A stretch of 22,833 nt of DNA from a virus, in IMG/VR virus record IMGVR_UViG_3300008216_000091, positions 1-22,833 of that record. One strand, 5' to 3'. Below are positions 6,885 to 14,657 of the stretch, one piece after another. Numbering within the stretch: position 1 is the stretch's first letter; each line of letters starts with the position of its first letter. A program made the position numbers and the translations under genes. Under the pieces are notes generated by a model. That model was not told where the DNA came from, did no database searches, and saw only the letters and a program-made list of their open reading frames with translations.

Positions 6885-8243
6885 CTACCTGCGCGTAATT
6901 CGGTGGAGATAATCCCTCGTCCCACCTTCATGGAACGTCCACGCCTGACCTTCAGTTAGCTCAATCACATCTGTTCTCTCACCAGTCCGCACATCAAACA
7001 CCTCAACCGACATCGGCCACTTTGCCGCAACCGTGTAGGACTCACGCATCCCCATCACCGCGACATACGATTTCCCACCCATGTTAGCCGCAAACGCTCT
7101 CACGACGCCGGACCCTCCCGTATCAGGCCAAATCTGATCGTCTGTCTCATACGGGTGGCAGTCCCAATGGTGATTGCACCGTTCCGCCGATGCGATGCCA
7201 GCCGGGAGTAACTCTCGCGTGGATCTGAGTGCCATCATGACCGACTCAGGGACGACATCCCAATACTGCTCAACGCCTCGAACGCCTGCGCTGCTGTGCA
7301 GCACGTATCCGGCCCCGCCAGCGATGAACGTCGCCGCCATCCCAATCGCTAGACGCGCAGGATCGGCATCGCTCTCTCCACTTGAGCCGGGTCCGATTGG
7401 CTCATTGTTCGTAAACGGCAGCACATGATCGTAGAACTGAGCCTCCCAGGGTTGTCGTTGTGGTCTGTAGAAGGCTTCCACCGTATCTGTCCGCCTGTCG
7501 AAATGTGGCGTGACAAGGTCTGCCCCAACCAGCCGACCATCGAAGAGCCGGTTGATCGACTCCTCGGCATTGCCTCCATCTGGACTCGATGGCGCGACGG
7601 GAATCTCGCTCACCTCATCCCAGAGTAACGTCAGTTCCCGGAGCGTCTCGTCATCGATCCCGTTGAGGTTCGACTCGTTTGCCACCTCCACAAACTGCAC
7701 GGCATCTCGCTTGCCTTCCAGCCGCTCAGCCATTACCTCAACCCACGCCCGACGGTCAGCATGGTCTGGCATCATCACCTGGGCATCTGCGAACAACACG
7801 ACCTGCGCGCGCATCCCTCTCTCGGCACACGCATCGAGCAGGGTATTCAAGACCTCGCCATAATCCGGCCACCTGGGATCGATGACTCGTCCTTCCCAGT
7901 AGGGTAACGAGCCCACCATCGACAGCACCCGAACGTAGTTCACGCCCCAGCCAGCTAGCCAGTCGAGTGTTTCTGACAGCATCGGCTGGTCGTGCTTCGC
8001 CGCCCACAGCCCCCACATCAGGGTCACGCCCCAGGCATTGAACGGTCCATCGTCATCCGCAAAGGCTCTGCCGTCGAGCCTGACATGGCCAGCAGGAAAC
8101 GGAACAGGTTCAGGAACAACGACAGGCGGGTCCGGAATTAGCTCCGCAACCGGAGGCTCAAATACCGGAGGCTCTGGAAGTACCAGGTCTGGAGTCGATG
8201 TGCAACCGACCACCACCGCCAGGATGAGCAGTGCCCGTATCAC
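6885..8243 (-). CDS. Lipoprotein glycoside hydrolase, clan GH-A (GH5-like)
   Basis: A 452-residue predicted secreted lipoprotein. From the GTG start (8243), residues 1-14 form a type II signal peptide with lipobox VVGC, lipidated Cys at 14. A Pro/Glu/Val-rich linker (about 23-50) leads to a TIM-barrel-like domain. The clan GH-A acid/base appears as VEVANES (N189-E190), and a nucleophile candidate is in FTNNEPIG (E281). The substrate is unknown; beta-linked glycans are usual for the clan. The GTG has GGGAG 6 bases upstream and overlaps the preceding stop as GTGA, so I prefer it to ATG 8291. Lying between fibre and nozzle genes it could be a depolymerase, but the lipobox points to export to a host membrane. 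Confidence 0.7.
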   Translation of the reverse strand: MIRALLILAVVVGCTSTPDLVLPEPPVFEPPVAELIPDPPVVVPEPVPFPAGHVRLDGRAFADDDGPFNAWGVTLMWGLWAAKHDQPMLSETLDWLAGWGVNYVRVLSMVGSLPYWEGRVIDPRWPDYGEVLNTLLDACAERGMRAQVVLFADAQVMMPDHADRRAWVEVMAERLEGKRDAVQFVEVANESNLNGIDDETLRELTLLWDEVSEIPVAPSSPDGGNAEESINRLFDGRLVGADLVTPHFDRRTDTVEAFYRPQRQPWEAQFYDHVLPFTNNEPIGPGSSGESDADPARLAIGMAATFIAGGAGYVLHSSAGVRGVEQYWDVVPESVMMALRSTRELLPAGIASAERCNHHWDCHPYETDDQIWPDTGGSGVVRAFAANMGGKSYVAVMGMRESYTVAAKWPMSVEVFDVRTGERTDVIELTEGQAWTFHEGGTRDYLHRITRR

Positions 8244-8434
8244 CGACCGCTCCCGAGAAGGGGTCGGCCATCTGGAATGGCACCTCGCCACTCCGCTGTT
8301 GCCTCGTGCAGCGTGGGAAACCGATCGGGTTCAAAAAGGAGCCGCCTGAGAACATGACTGACGGTGTCGTCAGTGGCAGCCGTCCCAACGGTCATGAGAT
8401 GCCGTTCTTGGATAGCCAGAATCAGAGGTGTCAT
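8240..8434 (-). CDS. Small phage protein coupled to the glycosidase gene
   Basis: A 64-residue protein starting MTPLILAIQERHLMTVGTAA and ending PDGRPLLGSGR. It contains a short segment, FPTLHEATAEWRGAIPDGRP. Its stop overlaps the GTG of the lipoprotein glycosidase (GTGA), a classic coupling arrangement, and it fills the gap after the tail fibre stop at 8484. GAG sits 6 bases upstream of the ATG, a weak ribosome-binding site. The first part might be amphipathic. No family is recognised; a fibre-associated chaperone or regulator is only a guess. Confidence 0.5.
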   Translation of the reverse strand: MTPLILAIQERHLMTVGTAATDDTVSHVLRRLLFEPDRFPTLHEATAEWRGAIPDGRPLLGSGR

Positions 8435-8483
8435 CAGCGTCTCGACACAGCGTCTCGGCGTGCGTATCGACCCTCACATCTCA

Positions 8484-10655
8484 CTACCCGCTGGACGCTT
8501 CAAGGTCTGTAATCCGCTTGGTCAATGCGGCGTTTTCATCAATCAGTTCCTGAATGGCCCACCATGAAATGGCGGCCTGGTTTTTTGGCGAGATGCCGAT
8601 GTGATTCTTGGGTGTTCCGTCGTCCTTCAAGACAAACGGATTAAACCCAAGTCCAAATTCGGTGTAGAGATCCTGCGCGGACGGTCCCCCAAACCACACT
8701 GGGGTCTTTCCTTCAGGCAACCTGACGCTGTGATAGCGACCGTCCCGAATTCGCTGAATCCGCTGGCACACGCTCCCACCGTCAGACCCGCGTTCGATAT
8801 CCTCCGCCGACTGCTGGTCCGTCACGAACAGATCCTTGATGGCTACCGGACCCCAGGTCTTATCTTCCGCATCGCTGGCATCTGTCCACACGCCAAACTG
8901 TGTCAGCACACCCGAAGTCGCGGCAGGTCCTGGAGTGTTCACACCATCCATCACGAGAAACGTAATCGAACTATCCATCTGTGCTTCATTAGAATCAGTC
9001 ACATAAAAATAGATCCGATTGCATTGACGCTTTGTATCTCCATCGTCGTTTGAATAGAAAACAAGTTCGGCGACCCTAGTGGCATCAGTACCGCTCGCCT
9101 TGCTGTGGTAGAAATCGAGAGTCGGGCCTCTGGTATTGTTGGAGGAGACGAGGTTGCACACGTTGATACTCGTCGAGGTCACGTTTAGGATTTTTCCACT
9201 GTCGTCCCACGTCAACCCTGAGTCGCCTCCGAAACTCCCGCCATCATTGAACTGGACCTGCGTATCGCTCCCGCCTGGGCTTCCTGCGGACGCCGTTGCC
9301 CACTGGAGCGTGCCATCGGTGTTATTGATGGTAAGTAATTGATTCACGGAGCCGATCGCCGCTGGAAAGGTCAGGGTATAGGAACTTGAGACGGTAGTGG
9401 GCGCGTCGAGGCCGACATACTGCCCACCTGTATTGTCCTGCAGGCGCAAATCGTTTTCAGCCAGAATGTTGAGATGGCCGTTGACTTCAGCATTTCCCGT
9501 CGTCGTAATCGCAGACGTTCCGGCGCCAATCAGGACACGTCCTGATGCAAGCGTGGACGCGCCGGTACCCCCATACGCCACACCAACATCAGTGGCCTGC
9601 CACGTTCCAGTCGCCACCGTTCCCAGGACGGTAATCGCCGTGGAACTCCCGACATCGAGAGTTGTGGGATCGCCAGAGGCGTCACCAATAAGGATGACCC
9701 CATCTCCAAGCACTTCCGTGGCCGTGATGGCTGACGTACCGCTCCCGATCAACACACCACCATCCGTCAGAGAGGAGGCCCCAGTGCCTCCGTCGGTCAC
9801 CGGAACATCCGTCCCGCCAGCCCGGTAAATGGCGTTGCCCTCAATCGAAACATTCCCTGCACTCGCTCTCGTCAGGGTGGTGTCGCTCGCATGGCCTAAT
9901 TCAATCCCTGTAAATTGCGGACTATCGCCCGTTCCGACACCAACACTCGTCCGAAGGGTCGCCCCGCTCTCTGCCACAGGATCGCCCGAGCCATCCCCGA
10001 CAATCATCTCGCTGTCGGCCAAGACGGCCATCGGGGTAATTGCACTGCTCCCGCTGCCCAGTAACACTCCACCGTCGGTGAGCGAGGACACGCCAGTCCC
10101 CCCATCGGTGACGGGTACATCCGTGCCCCCGGCGCGGTAGATCGCGTTCCCCTCAATGGACACATTCCCTGAGCTTGCGCGAGTCAGGGTCGTATCACTC
10201 GCATGGCCGAGATTAAGGGCGGTGAACTGAGGGCTGTCGCCTGTGCCCACCCCAATACTCGTCCGCAAGGTCGCACCACTTTCAGCCACCGGGTCCGTCG
10301 ATCCATCGCCGACAATCATTTCGCTATCAGCGAGGACAGACATCGCTGTCACGGCCGAAGTGCCACTCCCGAGGAGAACTCCCCCATCGGTGAGCGAGGT
10401 GGCTCCCGTGCCACCCTTGGAGACCCCCACCGCACTACTCAGATTGGACGGGTCAATGTAGTAGGTACCGGTTTGTCCGTCGAGTTTATCGGCGTCGAGG
10501 TTGGAGACCACCGCCGCCCCGGCGACCACGGCAAACGGCGCATTCGTACTGCGACTGAAGGTATGCAGACCCGTGATGGTGTAGGCGTTCTCCTCGGTGA
10601 CGAGGGTATTCCCACTCAGATCCGAATCAGTATTCGCAACTTCAATATCAGCCAT
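8484..10655 (-). CDS. Tail fibre protein with tandem repeats and S74-like C-terminal chaperone region
   Basis: A 723-residue protein rich in Gly, Thr, Ser and Asp. Residues 1-83 are an N-terminal region that may attach to the tail. Two 104-residue repeats follow (84-187, 188-291), with a degraded third from 292; they show the GGTGASSLTDGGVLLGSG pattern typical of trimeric fibres. The C-terminus (about 600-723) has AEDKTWGPVAIKDLF, then GFNPFVLKDDG, ending in a coiled coil, AIQELIDENAALTKRITDLE. This resembles the peptidase S74 intramolecular chaperone that trimerises fibres and often cleaves itself off, though I cannot assign the Ser-Asp catalytic pair. It probably recognises the host receptor. 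Confidence 0.75.
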   Translation of the reverse strand: MADIEVANTDSDLSGNTLVTEENAYTITGLHTFSRSTNAPFAVVAGAAVVSNLDADKLDGQTGTYYIDPSNLSSAVGVSKGGTGATSLTDGGVLLGSGTSAVTAMSVLADSEMIVGDGSTDPVAESGATLRTSIGVGTGDSPQFTALNLGHASDTTLTRASSGNVSIEGNAIYRAGGTDVPVTDGGTGVSSLTDGGVLLGSGSSAITPMAVLADSEMIVGDGSGDPVAESGATLRTSVGVGTGDSPQFTGIELGHASDTTLTRASAGNVSIEGNAIYRAGGTDVPVTDGGTGASSLTDGGVLIGSGTSAITATEVLGDGVILIGDASGDPTTLDVGSSTAITVLGTVATGTWQATDVGVAYGGTGASTLASGRVLIGAGTSAITTTGNAEVNGHLNILAENDLRLQDNTGGQYVGLDAPTTVSSSYTLTFPAAIGSVNQLLTINNTDGTLQWATASAGSPGGSDTQVQFNDGGSFGGDSGLTWDDSGKILNVTSTSINVCNLVSSNNTRGPTLDFYHSKASGTDATRVAELVFYSNDDGDTKRQCNRIYFYVTDSNEAQMDSSITFLVMDGVNTPGPAATSGVLTQFGVWTDASDAEDKTWGPVAIKDLFVTDQQSAEDIERGSDGGSVCQRIQRIRDGRYHSVRLPEGKTPVWFGGPSAQDLYTEFGLGFNPFVLKDDGTPKNHIGISPKNQAAISWWAIQELIDENAALTKRITDLEASSG
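9783..10406 (-). repeat. Two tandem 312-bp coding repeats in the tail fibre gene
   Basis: Two consecutive 104-codon units (10406-10095 and 10094-9783) encode nearly the same protein, with shared blocks such as VLADSEMIVGDGS, DPVAESGATLRTS, GVGTGDSPQF, LGHASDTTLTRAS and GNAIYRAGGTDVPVTDGG. A third unit starts at 9782 and soon diverges. The DNA has drifted: over the last block the two copies differ at about 12 of 54 bases without changing a residue. Confidence 0.85.
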
Positions 10656-10657
10656 GC

Positions 10658-11011
10658 CTATGCCTCGATATAGACCAGTGCCCCATCAACCGACTGGCCT
10701 CCGCTAAGTTCCATATTCAGCAGCGTAGCATCGGAGGTTTCAAACCAGCCCACGGGATTAAACGGCAGCACGATGGTCTGCCCTGCTGTCGGTCCCATCT
10801 GTCCAGTCAACGCCGTGCCATCGGCCCCGTCCTCGAACCGGATGGTCACGGCCGTTCCGGTCATGGTGACGAAGATGGCCAGCACGCGAATCTTCTTCGC
10901 CGTCACAGCGGCGACCAGCGTATTGTTCCCACTCGTCGCTCCGTCAATCACGGCGCGTTTAATCAGCTGGGTGTCGCGTCCGTCCTGAAAGTCTTCCTGA
11001 ATCCACGCCAT
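10658..11011 (-). CDS. Small beta-rich virion protein (putative)
   Basis: A 117-residue protein with alternating short strands: NTLVAAVTAKKIRVLAIFV, TAVTIRFEDGADGTALTG, TIVLPFNPVGWFETSD and ending GALVYIEA. This arrangement is seen in small phage head-decoration or tail-associated beta-barrel proteins. It shares the general strand pattern of the protein at 12882-13283 but no clear sequence identity. TAGGAG precedes the ATG, and the next gene, the tail fibre, starts 2 bases after its stop. It could be a fibre-attachment or decoration protein; the evidence is pattern and position only. Confidence 0.5.
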   Translation of the reverse strand: MAWIQEDFQDGRDTQLIKRAVIDGATSGNNTLVAAVTAKKIRVLAIFVTMTGTAVTIRFEDGADGTALTGQMGPTAGQTIVLPFNPVGWFETSDATLLNMELSGGQSVDGALVYIEA

Positions 11012-11020
11012 CAGGTACTC

Positions 11021-11698
11021 CTATTCTGTGTGACCATACCGATATTCATAGCCCGGCGGTCGATCCCGATTAAAGCGGGCCATCCCCTGGATGACCGGAC
11101 CAAAAATCTTCATTCCGACCTGCACAATCGAGACGACCTCATCGTCTTTTCCGATCTTGAATATCTCGGCCGCAAACTGCGCCACCGCAATCGCCGCCAT
11201 GTCGGTATACGCAAAGGTCCCAGACGCCGTAATATCGTCGGCGGCCTTGAGTCCGTAATACCGCACGGTATGCGTGGCATCAGGAAGCGGTGACCAATAG
11301 ATGCTGGTCCCGTTCGTGGAGTACCGCCTCGGACGCCCAGACGTTGAGGCATCGAACTGGATCGTCGGATACTCACTCCCCGAATCGTAGTGTCCCCCAA
11401 TCGGTCCCACGCGCTCCAGGTCCCATGCCGGGCGACTGGTATTGGGATCGATGAACTGGAGCCGGTCGATACGAATCAACCCACTCGGGAAGTCCGTCGC
11501 TTCCGTATTGGCCGTGGTCGTGACGGTGGCCGCCGTGGACCCCAGCGAGTTGGGCTGCAACGCCAGCATCGACTCCAGGTGATCCTGGCCGGCATTGAGC
11601 GCCCGGAGTGCCATCGTGACACTGGTTTCGCCAGACTGTCCCTGGGTTCCGCGATCGAACAGTTCCATCGCGTTGAGCATCGTCTGTCCAGTTGCCAT
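11021..11698 (-). CDS. Head-tail adaptor (connector) protein
   Basis: A 225-residue protein with an N-terminal helical part (MLNAMELFDRG to LRALNAGQDHLESMLALQ), a central beta section (SGLIRIDRLQFID, RRYSTNGTSIYWSPLPDATH, VRYYGLKAADDI) and a C-terminal helical part (YTDMAAIAVAQFAAEIFKIG). This fits adaptor proteins of short-tailed phages (the P22 gp4 / T7 gp11 role), which form a ring between portal and nozzle. The phrase giving yxTxGxxIywsPxPD followed by RYyg is common in such proteins. The ATG directly follows the previous stop. Placing it between capsid and nozzle genes is consistent. Confidence 0.65.
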   Translation of the reverse strand: MATGQTMLNAMELFDRGTQGQSGETSVTMALRALNAGQDHLESMLALQPNSLGSTAATVTTTANTEATDFPSGLIRIDRLQFIDPNTSRPAWDLERVGPIGGHYDSGSEYPTIQFDASTSGRPRRYSTNGTSIYWSPLPDATHTVRYYGLKAADDITASGTFAYTDMAAIAVAQFAAEIFKIGKDDEVVSIVQVGMKIFGPVIQGMARFNRDRPPGYEYRYGHTE

Positions 11699-12226
11699 CT
11701 AGTCGCCTGCGTGATGGGTGACGAATTTACTACCAGACGAGTGTCCGTACTGGCTCACCTGAATCTTCGTGTGGTTCCACTGATCGCTCCCGATATCATC
11801 AATGAGCTGCTCACGGTCGGCGTCACGCTTGTCATGGTCGCGCTGAGCTTCATCCTCAATTCGCGCCCAGTATTGCTTCCCCGATCCCCACTTGAAGCCG
11901 CTCTGTTCATAGACCGCTGCCAGCGTCCGATCGTCCAGCGGGACGTATTCGTTCGTGGAGGTTTCCACCACGAGCAGAAGCAGCCAGCCGGGAGAGAGCG
12001 GATGCTGGATTCGCGGCCGTCGATACCAGACCAGCCACCGCTGGCGCGTCGGGTGCCAGGTGGCTTCAAGGTCAGGGTGCAGATCGTGCAGTTTCTGTCG
12101 AAAGCGCGTCGGCGCAACTGTGACCCCGAACCGATTCGGATGCCAGAAGTTGAGACGCTCCTCTACCGGGGGCGGCGTATTCCGCTGAACCGGAACCGAG
12201 AAGGTATCATCCCGCTGCGCGAGCAT
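11699..12226 (-). CDS. Phage protein of unknown function in the head-tail module
   Basis: A 175-residue protein rich in Trp, Arg, His and Asp. It has a central stretch, TWHPTRQRWLVWYRRPRI, a hydrophobic segment GWLLLLVVETS, then PLDDRTLAAVYEQSGFKWGS and a charged helix (EDEAQRDHDKRDADREQLID). No catalytic motif stands out. It starts 2 bases after the previous stop and its own stop abuts the adaptor ATG, so it is surely in the virion operon. It probably serves head completion or adaptor assembly, but I do not recognise the family. Confidence 0.6.
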   Translation of the reverse strand: MLAQRDDTFSVPVQRNTPPPVEERLNFWHPNRFGVTVAPTRFRQKLHDLHPDLEATWHPTRQRWLVWYRRPRIQHPLSPGWLLLLVVETSTNEYVPLDDRTLAAVYEQSGFKWGSGKQYWARIEDEAQRDHDKRDADREQLIDDIGSDQWNHTKIQVSQYGHSSGSKFVTHHAGD

Positions 12227-12228
12227 CG

Positions 12229-12873
12229 CTAGCCAAAGACTTTGAGCCCAAATTCTTGCACGCGCTCGTCCTTGCTCGACTTGCAGTGCTTGGCCATCCG
12301 GGCACGAGCCATGTTATGCGACTGATGTGATTCAGGCTTGAAGTTCGTCGCCCAGCTATCCACAGGGCACTGAAGCAGCCCTTTCTCCATGTCTTCTATC
12401 AGATGATCCGGTATAGGCTCTGGCGTCTTCACCCACGGAGGTGTGAACCCGGTCGGCGTCGATCCGCGCAACGGAATCGAGAGCGGTTGCCGATCGCCAT
12501 TCCCATCAAAATACGTCGAGACTTCACCGGAATCGGAACTGACGCCGCCTCGGTGTGGACGCCCTTTCCCATCCCAGGCGTGCATGGTCGGAAAGCGTGG
12601 TGCCCCACGAGTGGACATCTCCTTCCACGTCGCATATTCAGCAAGGAATCGCTTGATGATCTGGCTGACTTGCTGTATCCCAGCCCACGCGATGCCTCGA
12701 TGCTTCTCCAGCTCGTCGAGTTCGTAAAATTCTCCCAGCACTTGCTGCACGGCGACCGGATTCACCCCCTCTGGGAGCGTCTCCTGGAGCGCCACGACCG
12801 GGGATTCCCCGAGATGCTGGAGAAAAAACTGGTTCTCCTCGAGTGAATAGCGAACGGGTCGAAAACGATCCAT
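12229..12873 (-). CDS. Phage protein of unknown function with C-terminal Cys/His cluster
   Basis: A 214-residue protein. The N-terminal third is helical (PVAVQQVLGEFYELDELEKH, IIKRFLAEYATWKEM), the middle is Gly/Pro-rich (GKGRPHRGGVSSDSG), and the C-terminus has LQCPVDSWATNFKPESHQSH then NMARARMAKHC. Cys, His and His-Cys residues there could bind a metal, but the spacing matches no finger I know. AAGGAGG precedes the ATG closely, and the following gene starts 2 bases after the stop. Its position after the decoration-like gene suggests a head or packaging-completion role, which is inference. Confidence 0.55.
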   Translation of the reverse strand: MDRFRPVRYSLEENQFFLQHLGESPVVALQETLPEGVNPVAVQQVLGEFYELDELEKHRGIAWAGIQQVSQIIKRFLAEYATWKEMSTRGAPRFPTMHAWDGKGRPHRGGVSSDSGEVSTYFDGNGDRQPLSIPLRGSTPTGFTPPWVKTPEPIPDHLIEDMEKGLLQCPVDSWATNFKPESHQSHNMARARMAKHCKSSKDERVQEFGLKVFG

Positions 12874-12881
12874 GTGCCTCC

Positions 12882-13283
12882 TTAGTAACTCGTATTCGTC
12901 CGAATCGGCTTCAGCACAATATGCACCGAACCTTCATACGCTGTGACCGTTCCGGTGTAATTCAACGAGAGTTGTTCGCCCTTATCCATCTTTCGGTTGG
13001 CTAGCGTTGAGGTCAAGGTCGATTGAACCGGCGTATTGGCCGTGCTGTCTAAGGCCAACGCCGAACTCAACGCTGTGGTGAGACTCGCAGGTGCCGTCCC
13101 GGATGCCGCAATACCTACATCCAAGGTCGTACTGCTCGCTCCAGCAATACTATGGCATTCACGCACATCCATGATTTCATAGTCCTGATCAGCGACAAAA
13201 ATACCGATATCGGCCGCTTCTCCCGCTGAAATCGTATAGACGACATGCACCGGAGCAAGTTTGGCGATTGCTTTAATACCCAT
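12882..13283 (-). CDS. Putative capsid decoration protein
   Basis: A 133-residue protein just after the major capsid gene. It is mainly short beta strands and small residues: VHVVYTISAGEAADIGIFV, CHSIAGASSTTLDVGIAAS, LSSALALDSTANTPVQSTL and SLNYTGTVTAYEGSVHIVLK. Small beta-rich proteins directly downstream of a major capsid gene are commonly decoration or head-stabilising proteins that bind the outer shell. AGGGA lies close to the ATG. Between the capsid stop and this start lies a strong GC-rich hairpin, which could set its level relative to the capsid. It could also be a minor head or fibre-base protein. Confidence 0.55.
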   Translation of the reverse strand: MGIKAIAKLAPVHVVYTISAGEAADIGIFVADQDYEIMDVRECHSIAGASSTTLDVGIAASGTAPASLTTALSSALALDSTANTPVQSTLTSTLANRKMDKGEQLSLNYTGTVTAYEGSVHIVLKPIRTNTSY

Positions 13284-13309
13284 GATCCCTACTTTCTGGC
13301 GAAGTGACA

Positions 13310-13329
13310 GGGGAGGGTCACCCCTCCCC
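13310..13329 (-). terminator. GC-rich hairpin after the major capsid gene
   Basis: A perfect 8-bp stem, GGGGAGGG pairing with CCCTCCCC around a 4-base loop, lies 13 bases beyond the capsid stop codon. No T-run follows on the transcribed strand, so it is not a textbook intrinsic terminator. It may be a leaky terminator, an RNA-stabilising 3' end for the capsid message, or a processing site. Confidence 0.5.
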
Positions 13330-13342
13330 CCACCTACTCAGT

Positions 13343-14626
13343 TTACGATTCGGCCACGTCTTCGATCTTGGCCCCGGCTGCCGGGTTGTCACTCAGCAAC
13401 TGTCCCTGCCAGTACCACGCCACCTCGAAGGTCGCGTTGGAGGTCTGACGGAAGAACGGGGTTCCATCGAACACCTCCGAGACCGGACGCGGCACTGCAT
13501 TCTCGCCGTGACCGATATAGAAGTGCTTGGTATCGAGCCCGATGATCGTATTGGCCGCGAAGTACGGCTCAACGTGCCACGGATTACCGCTGAAGCGGTA
13601 GACGGTGCGTCCATCGCCACCGTCGGTCCCCTTCTGCTGCGCCCCGCCGTCACGACCCACTCCAGCCCCACTATCGAACGCTTTCGGAGAACTCATCGCA
13701 AAGAAGGTGTCTTCTCGCAGGAGTTCGTGATAGCGCCGGATGATGGCGAGATTGGAGAGATAGGCATTCAGCTTGGCCCCGCCCTTCTCACGGACGGCAT
13801 CTTCCAACTGAATGAGCAGGTCTTCCGTGAGTGCCCGATTGGTGCCGCTGTTCTCAAGCACGATCGATTCCCAGAACTCGTTCCCCGCCGTGCTCCGGTT
13901 GATATTCCCGAAGTTTCCGGAGGGTGGATTGGCATCATCAATGATGCCGAGGAGTCCTTCCGTGTGGTAGATCGCCCCGGATTTCGTCGTATTTTCAATA
14001 CAGAAGAAATCACCGGCTGCGGTCCCACTGGGTGCCGATCCACTGATCGTCACGGTACGGTTTTGCACATCAATCGCCGAGACGGTTCGGGACGCCGCCA
14101 AGTCTGTATCGTTGTCAGAAGCATCAATCAGATCGACGGTCATCCCCAGGTCGATACTGGGAAGGGCGTCCACGGTAATGGTGGTCTGATTATCTGCTGC
14201 TGGCATAATCGCCAGCTTGCCGAGGCCATCCGAGATCAGATCGGCGTTGATGAGTTTGAGAATGCGCCGACGGAAGCCCCCTTCCATCATTTTCAGGGCC
14301 GTCTGGAACGCAAACTTCGAATTCCGCGCGTCCTGGATGAGCTTCCACGACATATTGTACAGCCCCGCAAACTCTTGGAGGCTGAACGACGCCTCGGTCG
14401 TGTCGGGATCGATATTCGACGGCAACGCACCGCCTTCTGCCAACCCACTCCACGCGCCGGGGTTCTTCACCATGATGGGCATCAGGAACTGCCCTCGGCC
14501 AGCCATCGGTTTCTTCATCTTCTGGAACATATTCCAGCAGACGACCTCTTGGTTGACAAGGTACAAGACCTGATCGACCCCGTAGGTGTATTTCAGGGCT
14601 TCAATAACATCAGTTGTACTGGCCAT
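13343..14626 (-). CDS. Major capsid protein, HK97-fold
   Basis: A 427-residue protein that should build the icosahedral shell. The order fits HK97-fold capsids: a helical N-terminal arm (TTDVIEALKYTYGVDQVLYL), an E-loop-like glycine-rich segment (MAGRGQFLMPIMVKNPGAWS), a spine helix (FAFQTALKMMEGGFRRRILK), and a P-domain ending in IGLDTKHFYIGHGENAVPRP and FEVAWYWQGQLL. An insertion of about 80 residues from position 160 (SIDLGMTVDLIDASDNDTD to GDFFCIENT) is a beta-rich insertion domain. It follows the scaffold gene and precedes a decoration-like gene. GGGAG lies about 10 bases before the ATG. Confidence 0.85.
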   Translation of the reverse strand: MASTTDVIEALKYTYGVDQVLYLVNQEVVCWNMFQKMKKPMAGRGQFLMPIMVKNPGAWSGLAEGGALPSNIDPDTTEASFSLQEFAGLYNMSWKLIQDARNSKFAFQTALKMMEGGFRRRILKLINADLISDGLGKLAIMPAADNQTTITVDALPSIDLGMTVDLIDASDNDTDLAASRTVSAIDVQNRTVTISGSAPSGTAAGDFFCIENTTKSGAIYHTEGLLGIIDDANPPSGNFGNINRSTAGNEFWESIVLENSGTNRALTEDLLIQLEDAVREKGGAKLNAYLSNLAIIRRYHELLREDTFFAMSSPKAFDSGAGVGRDGGAQQKGTDGGDGRTVYRFSGNPWHVEPYFAANTIIGLDTKHFYIGHGENAVPRPVSEVFDGTPFFRQTSNATFEVAWYWQGQLLSDNPAAGAKIEDVAES

Positions 14627-14657
14627 CGGTGCTAGTCTCCCATGACGGAGTCACCGA

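Noticed and set aside
13304-14635. A 443-codon plus-strand open frame opposite the major capsid gene
   Set aside because: Antisense shadow of a clear capsid gene with a promoter, ribosome-binding site and neighbours on the minus strand.
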